Below are positions 11,091 through 23,184 of a stretch of DNA of 64,000 bases, piece by piece. This stretch comes from Eonycteris spelaea. Taxonomy: Eukaryota; Chordata; Mammalia; Chiroptera; Pteropodidae. Position 1 is the first letter of the stretch. Each line of letters begins with the position of its first letter. The stretch is from assembly GCA_003508835.1 (NCBI GenBank), contig PUFA01000209.1, forward strand, positions 909,001 to 973,000, in the 5' to 3' direction. The notes beneath the pieces were generated by a model. The model saw nothing but the letters and a program-made list of their open reading frames with translations. It was not told where the DNA came from and searched no databases. Made by a program: the position numbers and the translations under genes.

Positions 11091-12214
11091 ATTGATAATG
11101 TCAAAAGTTCCAACAGACATACACACCTGCAAACAATATTAGGCTATGAGATTTTAAACTGTTCCTCTATTTGAAAATATTTTAAAAACTTTGTCATCCA
11201 AGAAATCTTAGTTTTTGCATGTTCTACCTGTCCACTGAGTTAAAATCCAAACAGGATCAATCACTTTCCCTAAAATTGTTTTCCTTTTTTTTTTTTTAGA
11301 GGGGTGATATCAATATATCTAGAAAAAAAGCAGATGTGCTACTACTAATAATCTCTAACTAGCTACTGTATAAACAAAATTGAGCAATTAATGTATGCAA
11401 TAAAAAAGAGTAAATGACAAGTTAGAACATTAGCAAGAACATTCAAGTGTTTAAGAAGCATCAAAGAAGGATGTTAAGTAAGGAATATGGTATTTAGGGA
11501 TCAAGATGTAACTGAGGCAGATTAATCTTGAATAATAATGTAAGTAATGATCAGTTTAATATCTTAGAGGAAAACAATGTAGGTATGAGATTGATTGCTT
11601 TTTACAACCAGCTCCTCGGTCACATAAGATATGAATCTTTTTTGACTTCAAGATTCTAGAGAATTACAATATCCTGAAACAGATCAACTCACACTATCCA
11701 ACCAGCTGTTCTTATTTATAGTCTACAATGGTGGTAATGACCCTAAAAATATTCAGATTGTTTGACAGTTTTAAGATTATAAAATTACCGATTATAGTGA
11801 AGGTCTAATCCAACTACCTAATATAAATGAAAGATATGCACACCCTTTAGGCTAACAGTTATTTATAAAGATGAGAGCAGAGTGGAAGTAAAAACTGTTA
11901 GGCTGTTATAGTCCAAGTCTTGAGGATAACTGAATATGTTAGAGAGACTATGCTATAGGATTCAGTAATTAAACTTCTAAAGGATAGCCACAAATAATTA
12001 GTTTTGTGGTAGAAACATGGATTTCAGCCTGTGATGCTAAGTAAAATATAAAAACATAATTAAAATGTAGAAATGGAGACTGAGACATTAATCTTTATTA
12101 AGAGCAGTGTTTTAATTTACTCAGAAAAATAATTAAAAATTAATGTATTATTATGACCCAACTGGCTGTGTGTATAAAAGGAAATAGAGTTAGACCCTAT
12201 ATCAAGTAGAAATG
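11091..12214. other. Unassigned AT-rich sequence
   Basis: No gene or repeat is recognised. There is a T-run at 11286-11299. Confidence 0.4.
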
Positions 12215-12620
12215 TTTCTGGACAGAAAATAACTGACATATAGGTGTTTGTCTATCTCACATAGCACAAAGTCTGTAAGTCGATAGAAGGCTGAGATAAG
12301 TGCTCCAAGATGTCATAACCAGTCTCCTGAAAGACTCTGCCTCCAGCTTTAAGCTTTTCTGAATTTTCTGAGGATTTTTACATGGCTATCTGTATTGGTT
12401 GCAAAATAGCTAAGGCAACTCTAATCATCCTGGCAAGATAAAAAGGAAATGCGCAAGAAGGAAACTCTCTCCTGGCTAGTTTGTCATTTTTTTTAAAAGG
12501 AAGCTGAGCCTTCCTAAGATATTTGCCTGTATCTTTTGGTCAGAACTTGATTTTTCTGGCTTCAAGAAAAGCTGCTAAAAGATATTATATGTTGAACTTT
12601 CCAGCCACTTTATAAAAAAA
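12215..12620. mobile_element. Possible decayed LTR, family uncertain
   Basis: 'tatctcacatagcacaaagtctg...ccaagatgtcataacc' and 'tatcttttggtcagaacttg' recall an ERV-L-related mammalian LTR with segments of that order ('ctatctcacagtctggagg', 'ttggccagaactgggtcac'). Divergence is high and no ends are visible. Confidence 0.3.
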
Positions 12621-13029
12621 AAACAGTCCTTAAAGCATTAGTAAATTTGAAATTTTTTCCAGCCACTACGATTTTTAAAAAAATTTACATCAAGCACACA
12701 CACACAAAAAATTTCAGTTATGTTAAATACATAAATGTAAACTTTGAAAGCCTATAGGAAATCTAAGGGGACTACATGAACCATCTGGGTGTGAAAGAGA
12801 CATTCTAAACCATATTCTAAACCTAGAGGCTAAGAAAGAAAATAGAATCTTACCAGACTCTATAATAATTAAATATTTTATTTGGTAAAAATAACATTGA
12901 CTTGATAAAAATTACAATGAAAATGGATGTCAAAAGTTTGGTATCCAAAACATACTAAAAAAAAAAAAAAAAAGCACCCTTAGATGTTGAGAATAAATAA
13001 AAAAACCAGTTGAGAGTCACGGGAAAAAC
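12621..13029. other. Unassigned AT-rich sequence with A-run
   Basis: It contains a run of 18 A at 12957-12974, without a recognisable element upstream. Confidence 0.4.
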
Positions 13030-13345
13030 ATGTTCAAATCTTAAAAAATAAAATGTCCTCTTCAACCACACTTAGTCTCCAAGTTCATTCTCTTCCTATC
13101 TCTTTCCTTCATCTCTCCATGAAACTGTCTTGAATAAATTTGCCCAAGCTATTTATGTTTTCTCACTTCTAACTCTGAACTCCATTCACCCATAGTTTCC
13201 ACTGCACTACACCACTTAAACTGCTCTTTCAAACATAACCTATGGCTTCCTTGAGGTTTAACCGAACAAACATGTTTTATTCATTTTCTTCTTTACTTTG
13301 TTGAACACTATTGGTCATGCCCCTCTTCCCAACATCCTCTTAACT
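13030..13345 (+). mobile_element. LINE-2 (L2) ORF2 fragment, sense
   Basis: The order 'aaactgctctttcaaac', 'tatggcttccttgaggttta', then 'tttactttgttgaacactattggtcatgcccctc' follows the L2 ORF2 text around the reverse-transcriptase core. The frame is destroyed. L2 3' text reappears at 13825, so the block between is likely a later insertion. Confidence 0.6.
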
Positions 13346-13364
13346 TTATTTGAACTAATATAGA

Positions 13365-13745
13365 CTAACAGGAAGTTGCATAGTAGCGTCCCTTATACAC
13401 TTTACCCAGCGTTTTTGTATTATATAATATTATAATTTGTATTATATATTGTAGAATATCATCAAAACCAGGAAATTGACAGAGAAATAATGCTATTAAC
13501 TAGACTACAGACTTTATTCAGTTTTTACATGCTTCGTGCATGTGCGTGTGTGATTTTATGCAATTATTCTCATACAGTCTCATGTAACCATTACCAAAAC
13601 CAAGATACAGAATTGTCCCATTATCACAAAAGAACTCCTTGTCATTACCTCCCTATGTGCACCCACTCACCCACCTTCCTACCCGCTGCCGTTTCGTTTC
13701 TTTCGATTATGACACCACATATTCCTGTTTTTATCTTATTCTTAA
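13365..13745 (-). mobile_element. Ancient repeat of probable LINE-1 origin, orientation uncertain
   Basis: 'taactagactacagactttattcag' and 'taaccattaccaaaaccaag...atacagaattgtcccattatcac' are segments of a common old mammalian repeat that I associate with L1M untranslated regions. The same family seems to be present at 51255-51400. An open frame across it (13490-13816) is incidental. Confidence 0.45.
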
Positions 13746-13824
13746 ACATTTCTATTCCCCCTAGCTTTGTCATAGACTCTCTCCTCTTTGTACTCCATAT
13801 CAGAGCTTTTTGCTAAAGTTAACT

Positions 13825-14215
13825 TCTCTTAAGCACAGTCTTCTAAGTCAAAATCTCCCCTGCCTCAAGGCATTTACACATGACATTCTCTGCCTGCAAC
13901 AATTTTACAAGCCACCCTGGACCTAATCCACTTCCTTTTTCCACTCTTACCGTTTTTAGCTTTCAGGAAGCTTTTCTCACCTCCTGCCCCATTTTATTAG
14001 GTTAGGTACTCTCATTAACACTTGTACTAATTATATTAAGAATCATAATGTGGTATTTTAATACTTAATGGTGTTAATTCCCTGTTTTTTTTTTTAAATT
14101 AGCCCATAAGGCCAAGAAACATGTCCATCTTTTCTGCTGCCCACCCAATATCTAGCCATACTTAGCTCATATTAGTTACTCTATAATGTAATTTAGTAAA
14201 CTGATGAACTGAGTT
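13825..14215 (+). mobile_element. LINE-2 (L2) 3' region, sense
   Basis: 'gcctcaaggcatttacacatg...ttctctgcctgcaac' matches the L2 segment that normally reads 'cctttgcacttgctgttccctctgcctgg'. It is followed by 'cttttctcacctcctgcccc', 'taacacttgtactaattat' and a decayed end near 'tagttactctataatg'. It is probably the same L2 as 13030-13345. Confidence 0.65.
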
Positions 14216-16408
14216 GACTTAATTTGCTGGTTTGACTTCAAATGGCAAGTCTTTTGCCTTTATGACCACTGTTCTAGTTACATAATATTTTCTAGTTTTT
14301 CAGATCTTGGCTTATAACACAACAGAGCCATTTTAAAAAGAACAAAGCGTGATATTAATGGACTACTTTAACCAGAAAAATATTGGACAATTTCTCCTGG
14401 ATCAGGTTTCCACTGAGAGAATGAAAATTCTCCTATTCAAGCACTTCTTTCTGAATATTGCTAATTTCAGTTAATAAAGAATGTCTACCAAAGTGAAGAA
14501 AATGATATATTCTGCTAGAAAGAAGCAAAAAGAGTTATGTACTACTTCCTGGTAAATCTTTTATCTGGTCTCTTGATATATATCTCTGACTGAAGCCAAG
14601 GTAACCATTTAGGAAAAGCCAAACTCCTCAAAATGCAATGGAGGATTTTTAGTTTGGATGCTATTTTCAAAGTTAAGGAATTTATGTTTTGTTTTATTCG
14701 GTTTACCAACATCTCTTCAAATTCTCAAATATATTTTTACCTGCCCCAAACCATAATAAACCTTTCCATTACTATCATTTCTCTATTTTACAAATACCCA
14801 ATTATAATACCTATTCCTTCATTTCCCAAAGTCCACTTCTACTTGCAGGCTATGGATACCACAGGTCATTGACTTTTCATTATTCCTGTTCATCTATGTT
14901 CTTCCCCTGCTCTGTGTTCATGTACTTGAGTGTACCCATGCATTTCTCTCTTGTATTCCTTCCCCATCAACCATTTGAGATTTCCTTTCCAACAATGGAG
15001 AATCAGTCTGATAACAGAGAATCATAGAAATATAGGTGGAGGCAAGGAACATAAATATCTTATTCAGAATAACATTTTTTATGTGCCTATCTCCCATCTG
15101 CAATTGTTTGTAACATTCAATCGCAAATGGAATAAAAAGTTTTGTTGTTTGAGTGGTTTTATTTCTTCATATTTTTTCTATTTTGTTTTAAATTTTTTTG
15201 AAATATCAGTTTCTCCAGTAATAGTTAAGTATATGCCTTCTCTTCACCCAGACTATTTAAACAAGGTGTATTTGTTCTACAAAATTGTAGTTACTGGGAA
15301 GTCTCACACATCACTCTGCAGTTGATCAAACTTTAGTTGCGGCCTGATTATGAAAGATACAAAGAGTGGAGAGTTAAGTAATGGAGAAATGGACACATAG
15401 TTGTCTTTAATACTTATCATTACCATGTTACCTTTATATCCTTTATACAGAAGTATTTTTCATATCTATAGTGTTAATCTGAGAGAATGCTGCTACTTAA
15501 AAAACAAATAAAAGAGGAAATTTGTTACGATTATAACTTTGGATAAATTATATAGCTCACTTGATGCATTATGATATAAAAAGAAGTACTAAGATGATTT
15601 TTAAAAGCTTTTTTTCAAAGTAGAATATTAGTTTTAAAAGTCTAAACATATTTAACCAGTTTTCTCAAAAGAATCGTTTTGTAAATCCATTAAAAATCAA
15701 AGTTACAATAAGATCTTTGGTAACCAAAATGTGTAAGATCTCTGGTACAATTGGAGATTCTCATTATATGAACTAAGTGAAATGTTAGCATGGATGTTTT
15801 TATTTTTTGTTATTGCTGAGTCTTTACAACATAAACTTGAAATCTATGAGAATAATAAAAATGAAAGCACATGAAATACTCTTATTATGGAAAGGACAAC
15901 TTTTTGCTAAAGGATATGAGTCTCTTGGCTTTCTGTAATATTTGTAAGCAACACATTTTTCTTTTAAGACACATATTTTTAATATTCAAAACAATCTTGC
16001 CTTCCATGACACTTTAATAATTCTCTGCCATTGTCAACTGTCACCCAAAATTTCAGTGATGCTAAACAAAAATTAAAGGTTTGTTTTATTGCTGAAGCAG
16101 ATTTATATTACTTTTTCTTTGCCTTTCAAGTTGAGTGTTGAATGTATAATTTTCTGAGTTTAGTGAAGCTGCATCTTAAATTTCATTGACAAATTCCCAG
16201 CGCAATCATGGAGGATAACACAGAATAACAAAAGGTTGTGAGTGACCTGAAAGATGTTCATAGTTGAGAATATTAAGTACATGGAGAACATACTAAGTAA
16301 ATATTGTATCATGGCACTTTAATAATCATTTGTATCTTTTTTCTTATGACATTGGTTAATGAAATCTAGTGTTTCAGCTATACACTTTAACAGTAAGATA
16401 GATTGTGT
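14216..16408. other. Unassigned AT-rich sequence
   Basis: No gene or confident repeat. Open frames at 14633-15325 on both strands have low-complexity, AT-driven composition and no recognisable domain. Confidence 0.4.
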
Positions 16409-16436
16409 ACACACACACACACACACACTGTGTGTT
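16409..16436 (+). repeat. (CA)n microsatellite flanked by TG units
   Basis: About ten CA units are preceded by GTGTA and followed by CTGTGTGT, so the flanks can pair with the CA tract. Confidence 0.9.
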
Positions 16437-16859
16437 CACTTCCCACAGTTAGATTTCTTTCTGTCACCACACCAACTATTTTGTATCTTTTAAGATACAT
16501 ATGACTTATAATTCTGATTCTGTAACACCACTGTTAATGTTTTGTGTAGGATAGATTTGTCTTTTAGAATTCTTTTATGTTATAAGAATTATCATCCCCA
16601 TTTTTATTGACATAACCCCTACAAATAACACACATGTGTATATATCACGGTGTCATCTTTGGACCTCTTTGTCATTCTAAAACATCTGATTCAGGGAAAC
16701 ACAAAAATACCACAATACATGACAACTATATAGCAATCAACAACAAAGCACTATCTTATCACATATGTTAATATTTTATTTAGCATTCACAACTAAAGTG
16801 TTAATACTAAAGGTAAATCTATAAACATGCTCCTTGCTCTGTGGTATACAGAGCATACT

Positions 16860-16985
16860 GGAATGAGAATACAGAGCCCTACCTTGATTCTATTCTTAAT
16901 TCTAAAGTTAATTATCTGAGTTTTTGGGCAAATCATTTGACTTCTGTAGCTCTGAATTTTCTTACTGTAAGTTGAGAGTATTATA
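16860..16985 (+). mobile_element. MIR SINE, sense
   Basis: 'gagccctaccttgattctat', then 'tttttgggcaaatcatttgacttctgtagctctg' and 'cttactgtaagttgagag' follow the MIR order ('ggcaagttacttaacctctctg', 'tctgtaaaatgggg'). It directly abuts the MER5 element. Confidence 0.65.
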
Positions 16986-16986
16986 T

Positions 16987-17158
16987 CAGTGGTTCTCATC
17001 ACTGGCTATACATTAAAATCACATGAGAAGCTTAAAAATTATTGATGTGCAGACCCCATATCCCAAGTATTTTGGAGTAACTAATCTGGGGTAGGGACCA
17101 AGCATTACTTGAAACTTCTCAGATGATTCTAATATGTAGCCTGAGTTGAAAACTACTG
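16987..17158 (+). mobile_element. MER5-type hAT-Charlie DNA transposon (non-autonomous)
   Basis: It starts with the terminal inverted repeat 'cagtggttctcatcactggc' and ends 'ttgaaaactactg', the imperfect complement. Internal text 'cattaaaatcacatgagaagc', 'gcagaccccatatccc' and 'tctggggtagggaccaagca' is typical MER5. At 172 bp it is about full length. The expected 8-bp target duplication is not evident. Confidence 0.85.
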
Positions 17159-18289
17159 GACTAGAATCTATATAACATTTTTTGAATTCTAAGAATATTT
17201 TTTTATTACTAGTGAATTTTGATGCATTCTATTTTTTTACTTAGTCAATGTTAAAATGGTTTTTTACCACTCTATAAAACAAAATTATAGCATACAAAAA
17301 ATAGGTGGTAAGATATATACATTAATGTTTTAATAGTTTTATTATGTGAAGTAATATTTATTTTTGATGGCTGTTATGTGTCTCAGGCTATGTGAATGCA
17401 CAGTTCATGACTTGAATGTGATAGCCAAACACTATACTATGCATATCTGCATTGCAGATCTGAAAAATTTCCAGTGGCAGACATACTATACTACCCAATC
17501 AACTGGAATGCTTGGTAGAGTCTTCATAAAACTTAAATTTATGTAGTGTGTGATGACTTGCTCTGTTCATATAGAGAAAACCATATGTGACTTAGTCAAC
17601 ATATACTTGGAATTTGATTTAAATAATTTTTTTCAATAAAAGTAATGTCAAGAATTTGTTCTAGGCATTGAAAAACTCACGTGAAAATATGTTAAAAAAA
17701 TATCAATATATAACAATTTTAAAACCTTCAAAAATAACAAATCATCTACTTTGAATCTGTTTATTCTAGTAATCTGGATTTCTGTGTATTTTCTATGTGG
17801 TCCAAATAACTATTTTTGACCTTCATTTCTCTCCTGAGCTCTAAACAACAGTGTAAAACTATCTACTCTATATATTATACATACACACATGTACATATAC
17901 ACATACATATACACACAAAGATATATTATCCTGTTCCCCCAAAAGACCAAGACAAATAACTGTCTTGTGTTTCAAGCTCAATTCCACATATATTATTCAT
18001 TTTTGCTAATGACATCACCATCTGCCTGACAGTCTATGTTAGAAATTTTAGAGTCATCCTTTTCTAACTTATTCACACTTAAATCTCACAATCTTTTGAG
18101 TCGCCAGCATTTAAATATGCTACTCCTGCAAGGCTCTCAATTCTGCTTAGATGTTTGTAAGATTGGTTTCATTTATATAAATTATTCATGTATTTAACAT
18201 ATGTTTGGAATAAAGATACATAAAAACTGAAGAGTAGCTTCAAATCAATTCAATCACTGATTAGCTATGAGAAATTTTTTTAAAAAAAG
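17159..18289. other. Unassigned AT-rich sequence
   Basis: No gene or confident repeat. There is an alternating CA/TA patch near 17878-17920. Confidence 0.4.
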
Positions 18290-18655
18290 GAAAAAAGCTC
18301 ATAGAAACCCAATATAAAAGTGGTTGCCAAGGGCTGTGAGGTTGGGCAAGTAAGGAGAGGTTGTTGGTAAAGGTACAAACTTTCAGCTATAAAATGAATA
18401 ACATCTAACGATCTAATGTAAAACATGGTGACTGTAGTTGATAACACTGTATTTTTTAATTGAAATTTGCTAAATGAGTAGGACCTAAATAATCATCACA
18501 CACACACAAAAAGATAAATATGTGAGTGAAGGATATGTTAATAACTAGATGGGGGTTATCTTTTCACAATATGTGCTTACATCAAATCACCACCACGTAC
18601 ACTTTAAATATCTGACAATTTTAGATAATTATACCTCAGTAAAACTGAAATCAAA
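18290..18655 (+). mobile_element. LINE-1 3'UTR fragment, sense
   Basis: The usual L1M 3'UTR order is present: 'gtggttgccaagggctgtga', 'ataacatctaacgatctaatg', 'catggtgactgtagttgataacactgtat', 'gaaatttgctaaatgagtag', then a short CA tract and the 'tatgttaataactagat' end. Confidence 0.75.
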
Positions 18656-18729
18656 ATAAAATCACTGATTGGTTTAAAAATACCCCTACCCTTAACTTTC
18701 TGAAAAATGTTAAGGTAAATCCTCCCTGG

Positions 18730-19410
18730 AGAAAAGTAACATAAACCTCAACTTCAATTTATATCTATTAATTATACACCAAATATTGAAAATACTATAA
18801 AGAAAAATTAATACTGTATATAAAGGTACCATATTTGTGAACTAAAAAACTAATAAAATGTAGCAATCTTCTTCAAATTGACATAAATTCAGTGTACACA
18901 CAGTGAAATTCTCAGATTATTCTGGAAATTGACAAGGTGATTTAAAAATAAGAACAAAATACCCAAGACAAACTTGAACAAAATTGGTGGAATCATACCA
19001 TCATATATTGAAGCATTATAAAGCATCGCTAAACATTGTGGTGTCAGAGAAATGACAAACAATGAGAGAACTACATCAAAATACCATCTACAAGCAGGCC
19101 CATACTTATATGGACACTTGATTTATGACAAAACTGACTTTACACAGCAGTGAGGAAAAGTAGGTTATTTTTATAATTTGTAGCTATATGTATAACATGG
19201 TATCTTAAAACCTACCTCCCATGATACACAAATAAAGTTTTACACCCTAGTGTGAATGATTTAAAAATACATAAAACTTCCAGAATATTGGTGAATGTCT
19301 TCATAACTTTGGAATAGATAAATATAATAGCACAAAAAAATCAATGTTAAACTAAATGAAAGTTAGAATTTTATGTTTGTCAAAATATGCCATTAAGAGA
19401 TTGAAAAGGT
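18730..19410 (+). mobile_element. Old LINE-1 ORF2 fragment, sense
   Basis: The order 'attctggaaattgacaaggtgat', 'acccaagacaaacttgaac', 'acttatatggacacttgatttatgac' and 'gtgaggaaaagtaggttattt' fits the distal half of L1 ORF2. It is extensively decayed. Confidence 0.5.
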
Positions 19411-19789
19411 CTCACAACCCTCTTCCAGCCTTTTGGGAAAGGAAAACTCAGTTCAACTATATTCAGTTATTTTCTCACTTTTCAAGAATCAGGGAGCCCT
19501 AATGACTCAGATATCATTAAATATTCTATATTCCCACCCTCCCAACTCCACTTTAGCAGATAAGACAAAGATATACACACACAAGGATTTTCCTGATATC
19601 CATCACCCTCTATTTCTTACCTCTGCCCTCCAATACAGCTAATCATTAATCCATAACTCAGCCTACAAGATAGAGAACCCAATACTAGTTCTTTCTACAG
19701 CTACTGGACCAGAGGCCTCAGCCTTATCTAAACCCATGTCATGTGCCAAAAGTCATATGACTTAGATGTGGAGGAACTGACTTAGGTAC
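19411..19789. other. Unassigned sequence
   Basis: It is somewhat GC-richer than the flanks. No gene or repeat is recognised. Confidence 0.35.
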
Positions 19790-19990
19790 CTTTCTCCTGA
19801 GAGCAAAGACTATCTCAGGGTAGTTGGTGCACTGCACTGTAATTATTTGCTGTTACATTTGCTTCCTCCACTACCTTGAAAATATTTAAGGTAATCATGC
19901 CTTGTTTATTATTGTGTCCTTAGCACATCACCACATCATGGAACATGTTCAGAAATATATATTTACTGAAAAAAATAATGACTATTAGTG
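19790..19990 (+). mobile_element. LINE-2 3' end, sense
   Basis: 'gagagcaaagactatctcagg' followed by 'ttgtttattattgtgtccttagcacatcaccac' and 'atatatatttactgaa' matches the L2 3' tail ('ctccatgagggcaggga ... tgtatccccagcgcc ... aataaatatttgttgaa'). Confidence 0.55.
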
Positions 19991-20585
19991 TCACTATTTC
20001 AGTGTGCAGAGTGACATATACATCCAGATATGTGTTTTTAAAAGTGAAATTAAATCAAGCTTATACGTTCTGTGGTGTGATGATGTCTCAGTCTCTGTGA
20101 GTTTCCAAATGCCCAAAATGGTCAGGGAAATCCATCAGCACATATGTTGAAGGGACCACAAGTACCTTCTACTTAGCACTCATACCAGCTGAGAGAGCTT
20201 TATCCTACAGTCTCCCAGTATAAGCATACACATGTACTTTCTCTTTCTCTAATCATGTCTATGAGCCCTTTTGCCATCTCATGGCTTTAGCCTTCCTTTT
20301 TAGGAAACCAAGAATCAAATTATGAGAAAATCTAATGATTTATTCTCATTTTCTTGTAATATGCCCACAGAAATAGATTTTTTAAATGGTAATTAAAAAG
20401 TAACTACTAATAATTGATCAGAATGTACTCTTTATTAGTGATAAACTTTAGTTTTCTCAGTGCTGCCAAAGCACCATTATATATCTGTTTTGTATGTAAA
20501 TGTGTATCTTTGTATAAAAGAGAGAAACAGGCCAGAGAAGGAAAGTACAGAAAAAGAGCAAGAGAGACTATATTTTATTAATAGT
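19991..20585. other. Unassigned sequence
   Basis: No gene or repeat is recognised. Confidence 0.35.
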
Positions 20586-20651
20586 TGTATTGGTCTGGGC
20601 TCTCTAGAGAAACAACCAGTAGGATGGAGAGAAAGCAGGGGCGGGGGGGGG

Positions 20652-20707
<56 letters not shown>

Positions 20708-21098
20708 TTGGTTTTCTATAAGGAATCATGTGGTTTCTGATTATGGAGGCAGAGAATTCTCAAAATACGTATTGTCAGTAAACTGTTGGAGACCCAGAAG
20801 TGATCACGTAAGTTTGAGTCTGACTCCAAAGGCAGGGGAAGATCAATGTCCCGGCTTGGAGACGGGCAGAGAGAAAAAATTATTTTTTACTCAGCTTTAA
20901 GTTTGTTCAAGCCTTCAATGGATTAGATAGCACCCACCTACATTGCGGAGGGTGATCTGCTTCACTCAGTCAACTGACTCAGATTTAAATGTTAGTCTCA
21001 TATAGGAACATTCTCAGACACACCCTGAAATAAGGTTTAAGCAAATATCTGGGGACTCCTTAGCCCAATCGAGTCGACACATGAAATTAACTATCACA
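20586..21098 (+). mobile_element. Solo LTR, ERV-L type (MLT2-like)
   Basis: It begins 'tgtattggtctgggctctct' with 'agagaaacaaccagtaggat' and ends 'gacacatgaaattaactatcaca'. Diagnostic internal segments are 'gttcaagccttcaatggatt', 'agcacccacctacattgcgg', 'aaatgttagtctcatatagg' and 'gcaaatatctggggactcc'. TG...CA ends and about 513 bp suggest a complete solo LTR. No internal region adjoins it, and no matching 5-bp target duplication was found. The open frame at 20460-20900 is an artefact of the (GA)n inside. Confidence 0.75.
20643..20703 (+). repeat. G12 plus (GA)n microsatellite inside LTR
   Basis: A run of 12 G passes directly into about 25 GA units. It lies in the purine/AT-repeat-prone 5' part of the LTR. 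Confidence 0.95.
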
Positions 21099-21715
21099 GT
21101 AGATGATACCAATTTTTGTAAAGGTCAATGTCTTTAAGAGCTGCCTTGGTTGGTAAATGTCAAACGAGACAACAAATGAGAGGACTAAACTGCTATATAT
21201 GTGGACATTAGAGATTTATATTTGCTCCTTCAGAAGATGCAAGAGAAAAAGATTAGAGGGGCAACAGAAATAAGGAGATAGAAAATATGGTACTAAATGG
21301 AGTGATGGTTCCCAAGAAAATCTCCAAATTTACTATGCCAGGATGGAAAAAGATTTCTGAATGAGAATGCTTATATGCAAATTTAAGTTGCTTGATGTGA
21401 ATGTGTTTTGTTACCTCTCCCTATGACCAACTGAACTGTACAAATGGAATCCTTTTATTTGTAGTTATTTGCACAGAGAAGTTGGAGAAACAAACAAACG
21501 ATTCCCCCTCACCCACCCCCAGCCCCACGGTACAAGATAATACCATAAAATTCCAAATACATACAAGGAAGGTCTTATGAAAATATTTGTAGCCAGAGTC
21601 ATAAGGAATTTGAGAAATTTTACCTTTGCTTTTTCGCATGAAAACCAAGCCAATATTTTCTGGGTTTCCAGTAGCTAGAACACTTTAGGACACTTTAGGC
21701 AATAGTTGGTTAAGC
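21099..21715. other. Unassigned AT-rich sequence
   Basis: No gene or repeat is recognised. Two overlapping minus-strand frames at 21421-21653 have no domain signal. Confidence 0.4.
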
Positions 21716-21745
21716 GTGGTGGTGGTGGTGGTGTGGTGGTGGGTG

Positions 21746-21773
<28 letters not shown>
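21716..21773 (+). repeat. (GTG)n-(TG)n compound microsatellite
   Basis: GTG triplets with two irregular units pass into about 12 TG units. Confidence 0.95.
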
Positions 21774-21776
<3 letters not shown>

Positions 21777-22554
21777 ATTGTACCTGTCTATATATCTGTA
21801 AATGTAATTTGATGTTATAATATTGCATAGGTAAATAATGTAAAAATATCCCTAATGTTACTAGTTATAATTTCTAGTATCATTCTATTTGCATGTTGAT
21901 CAATTATATTTAATTTTCATCTGCCATCACATCATCTAGCATCTAAATATTGTGTATACATTCTACTTAGAGACTAAGTATCCCTCGAGTAAATTAATTA
22001 CATAGCCTTTAAAACTGTTGAAAGTTCTGTCAATGCCTATTGAACATTCAATAATTTGAAGTCTAATCGGAAGAGTAATATAAAATTAGTTTATTTCATA
22101 TTTGACATAATTAGACTTGAAGAGTTTCTCAGTTTACTCAGCACTTCAATGGTATACCCAGTATTCTAGCATCTTCTTATATATTTCAACCTCCAATCTC
22201 TACCACATCACAGTGGTTGTAAACGTTTACAATTATTTCTATCCCTGCCTCAAATTACTATAAAAATTGACAGTTTGATATACTACTTAGATAAGTATTT
22301 CACACTATGATTAAAAAAAATAGAATAGCAGTTCAACTTAAAGATCACAAGAGATTCAAATTCTGGCTTGTCTCTGAATATCTTCAGGCAAATATCATCA
22401 TTTAAGTCCTAAAAAAACTAGAACTGGCAGTGCAATTTATAGTGAAGTTTCTGCTAATAATTGAGTTATTTAAGCTAAGTGTCCAAGTTGCCATTAAATA
22501 GATACATTTGTATCTGTGTATTTGTGTGTATGTTAAAAGCACCTAAAAATCTAT
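21774..22554. other. Unassigned AT-rich sequence
   Basis: No gene or repeat is recognised. Confidence 0.4.
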
Positions 22555-22835
22555 GCTCTGAGTGAATTTCCAGCATTCAATACAGTATTATTAACTATAG
22601 TCATCAATGCAATCCACTAGATTTCTAGACTTATTTATCCTACATAACTAACTTTATACCCTTTTCCTTCATCTCCCTGCCCCAAATAATCACCATTCTA
22701 CTCAGTGCTTCCATGTATTTGACTTTAGATTCCATATATAAGTGCAGGTTTTCTTTCTGTGTCTGGTTTATTTCATTTAACATAACGTCCTCCACTACCT
22801 TTTGTGATCTTATTTCCAATACCCAGAACTTATTT
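22555..22835 (-). mobile_element. LINE-1 3'UTR fragment, antisense
   Basis: Clear antisense L1M 3'UTR: 'cagtattattaactatagtc', 'actttatacccttttccttc', 'aataatcaccattctactca', 'gattccatatataagtgcag', 'ctttctgtgtctggtttatt' and 'taacataacgtcctcc'. It is a short fragment and non-coding. Confidence 0.88.
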
Positions 22836-23016
22836 TTTATTTTCTAATTTATCAAACGAAAAGACTGCTAAAATACAGATGGAAAAATTAAGTTTGATAG
22901 CCTGACTCCCTTTACCCACTGAGTTCAGGCAGGTGAAGAGGGGGATTCCGAGAAACAATCTAGTCAGATAAGTTAATTGATTCCATCGGTAGATAAAGAA
23001 TGAGCCAAACACATAC

Positions 23017-23146
23017 CTGGTGGGGCTTTAAAATAGTCACACATGTCCATTTATCCTGAGGGTTCTGTATCTGAGCAAATAGCTGTTTTGCAAATGAAGA
23101 TGTTCTAGATGTTATCATTCTATTGGATTTTGCTCTTGGTGTAAAG
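23017..23146 (-). other. Candidate minus-strand exon (unproven)
   Basis: Read on the minus strand, this 130-bp stretch begins after an acceptor-like site (23-nt T tract, then 'ggcaattttcaccag') and ends at a donor-like 'caccag|gtatgtg'. It is open for all 43 full codons in one frame, with a mixed, non-low-complexity composition rich in S, R, K and Q. I recognise no domain or protein family. A T tract also arises from any plus-strand poly(A), so the acceptor may be fortuitous. No second exon in a compatible phase could be assigned; a possible open segment at 30253-30486 on the same strand does not join in frame. Treat it as a hypothesis. Confidence 0.18.
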
Positions 23147-23161
23147 CTGGTGAAAATTGCC

Positions 23162-23184
23162 AAAAAAAAAAAAAAAAAAAAAAA
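23162..23184 (+). repeat. Poly(A) run, 23 nt
   Basis: This is an uninterrupted A23. It could be the tail of a decayed retrocopy on the plus strand, but no upstream polyadenylation signal or source gene is recognisable. Confidence 0.9.

Noticed and set aside
13490..13816. 108-codon plus-strand frame
   Set aside because: It lies across an old LINE-type repeat and has no recognisable domain.
14689..15325. Two overlapping plus-strand frames of 112 and 131 codons
   Set aside because: AT-driven, Phe/Tyr/Ile-rich products with no domain and competing minus-strand frames.
20460..20900. 146-codon plus-strand open frame
   Set aside because: Its length comes from the (GA)n tract, read as alternating Arg-Glu, inside an LTR. 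No domain or start context.
23162..23184. Poly(A) as proof of a processed pseudogene
   Set aside because: No recognisable parent gene, polyadenylation signal or flanking duplication.
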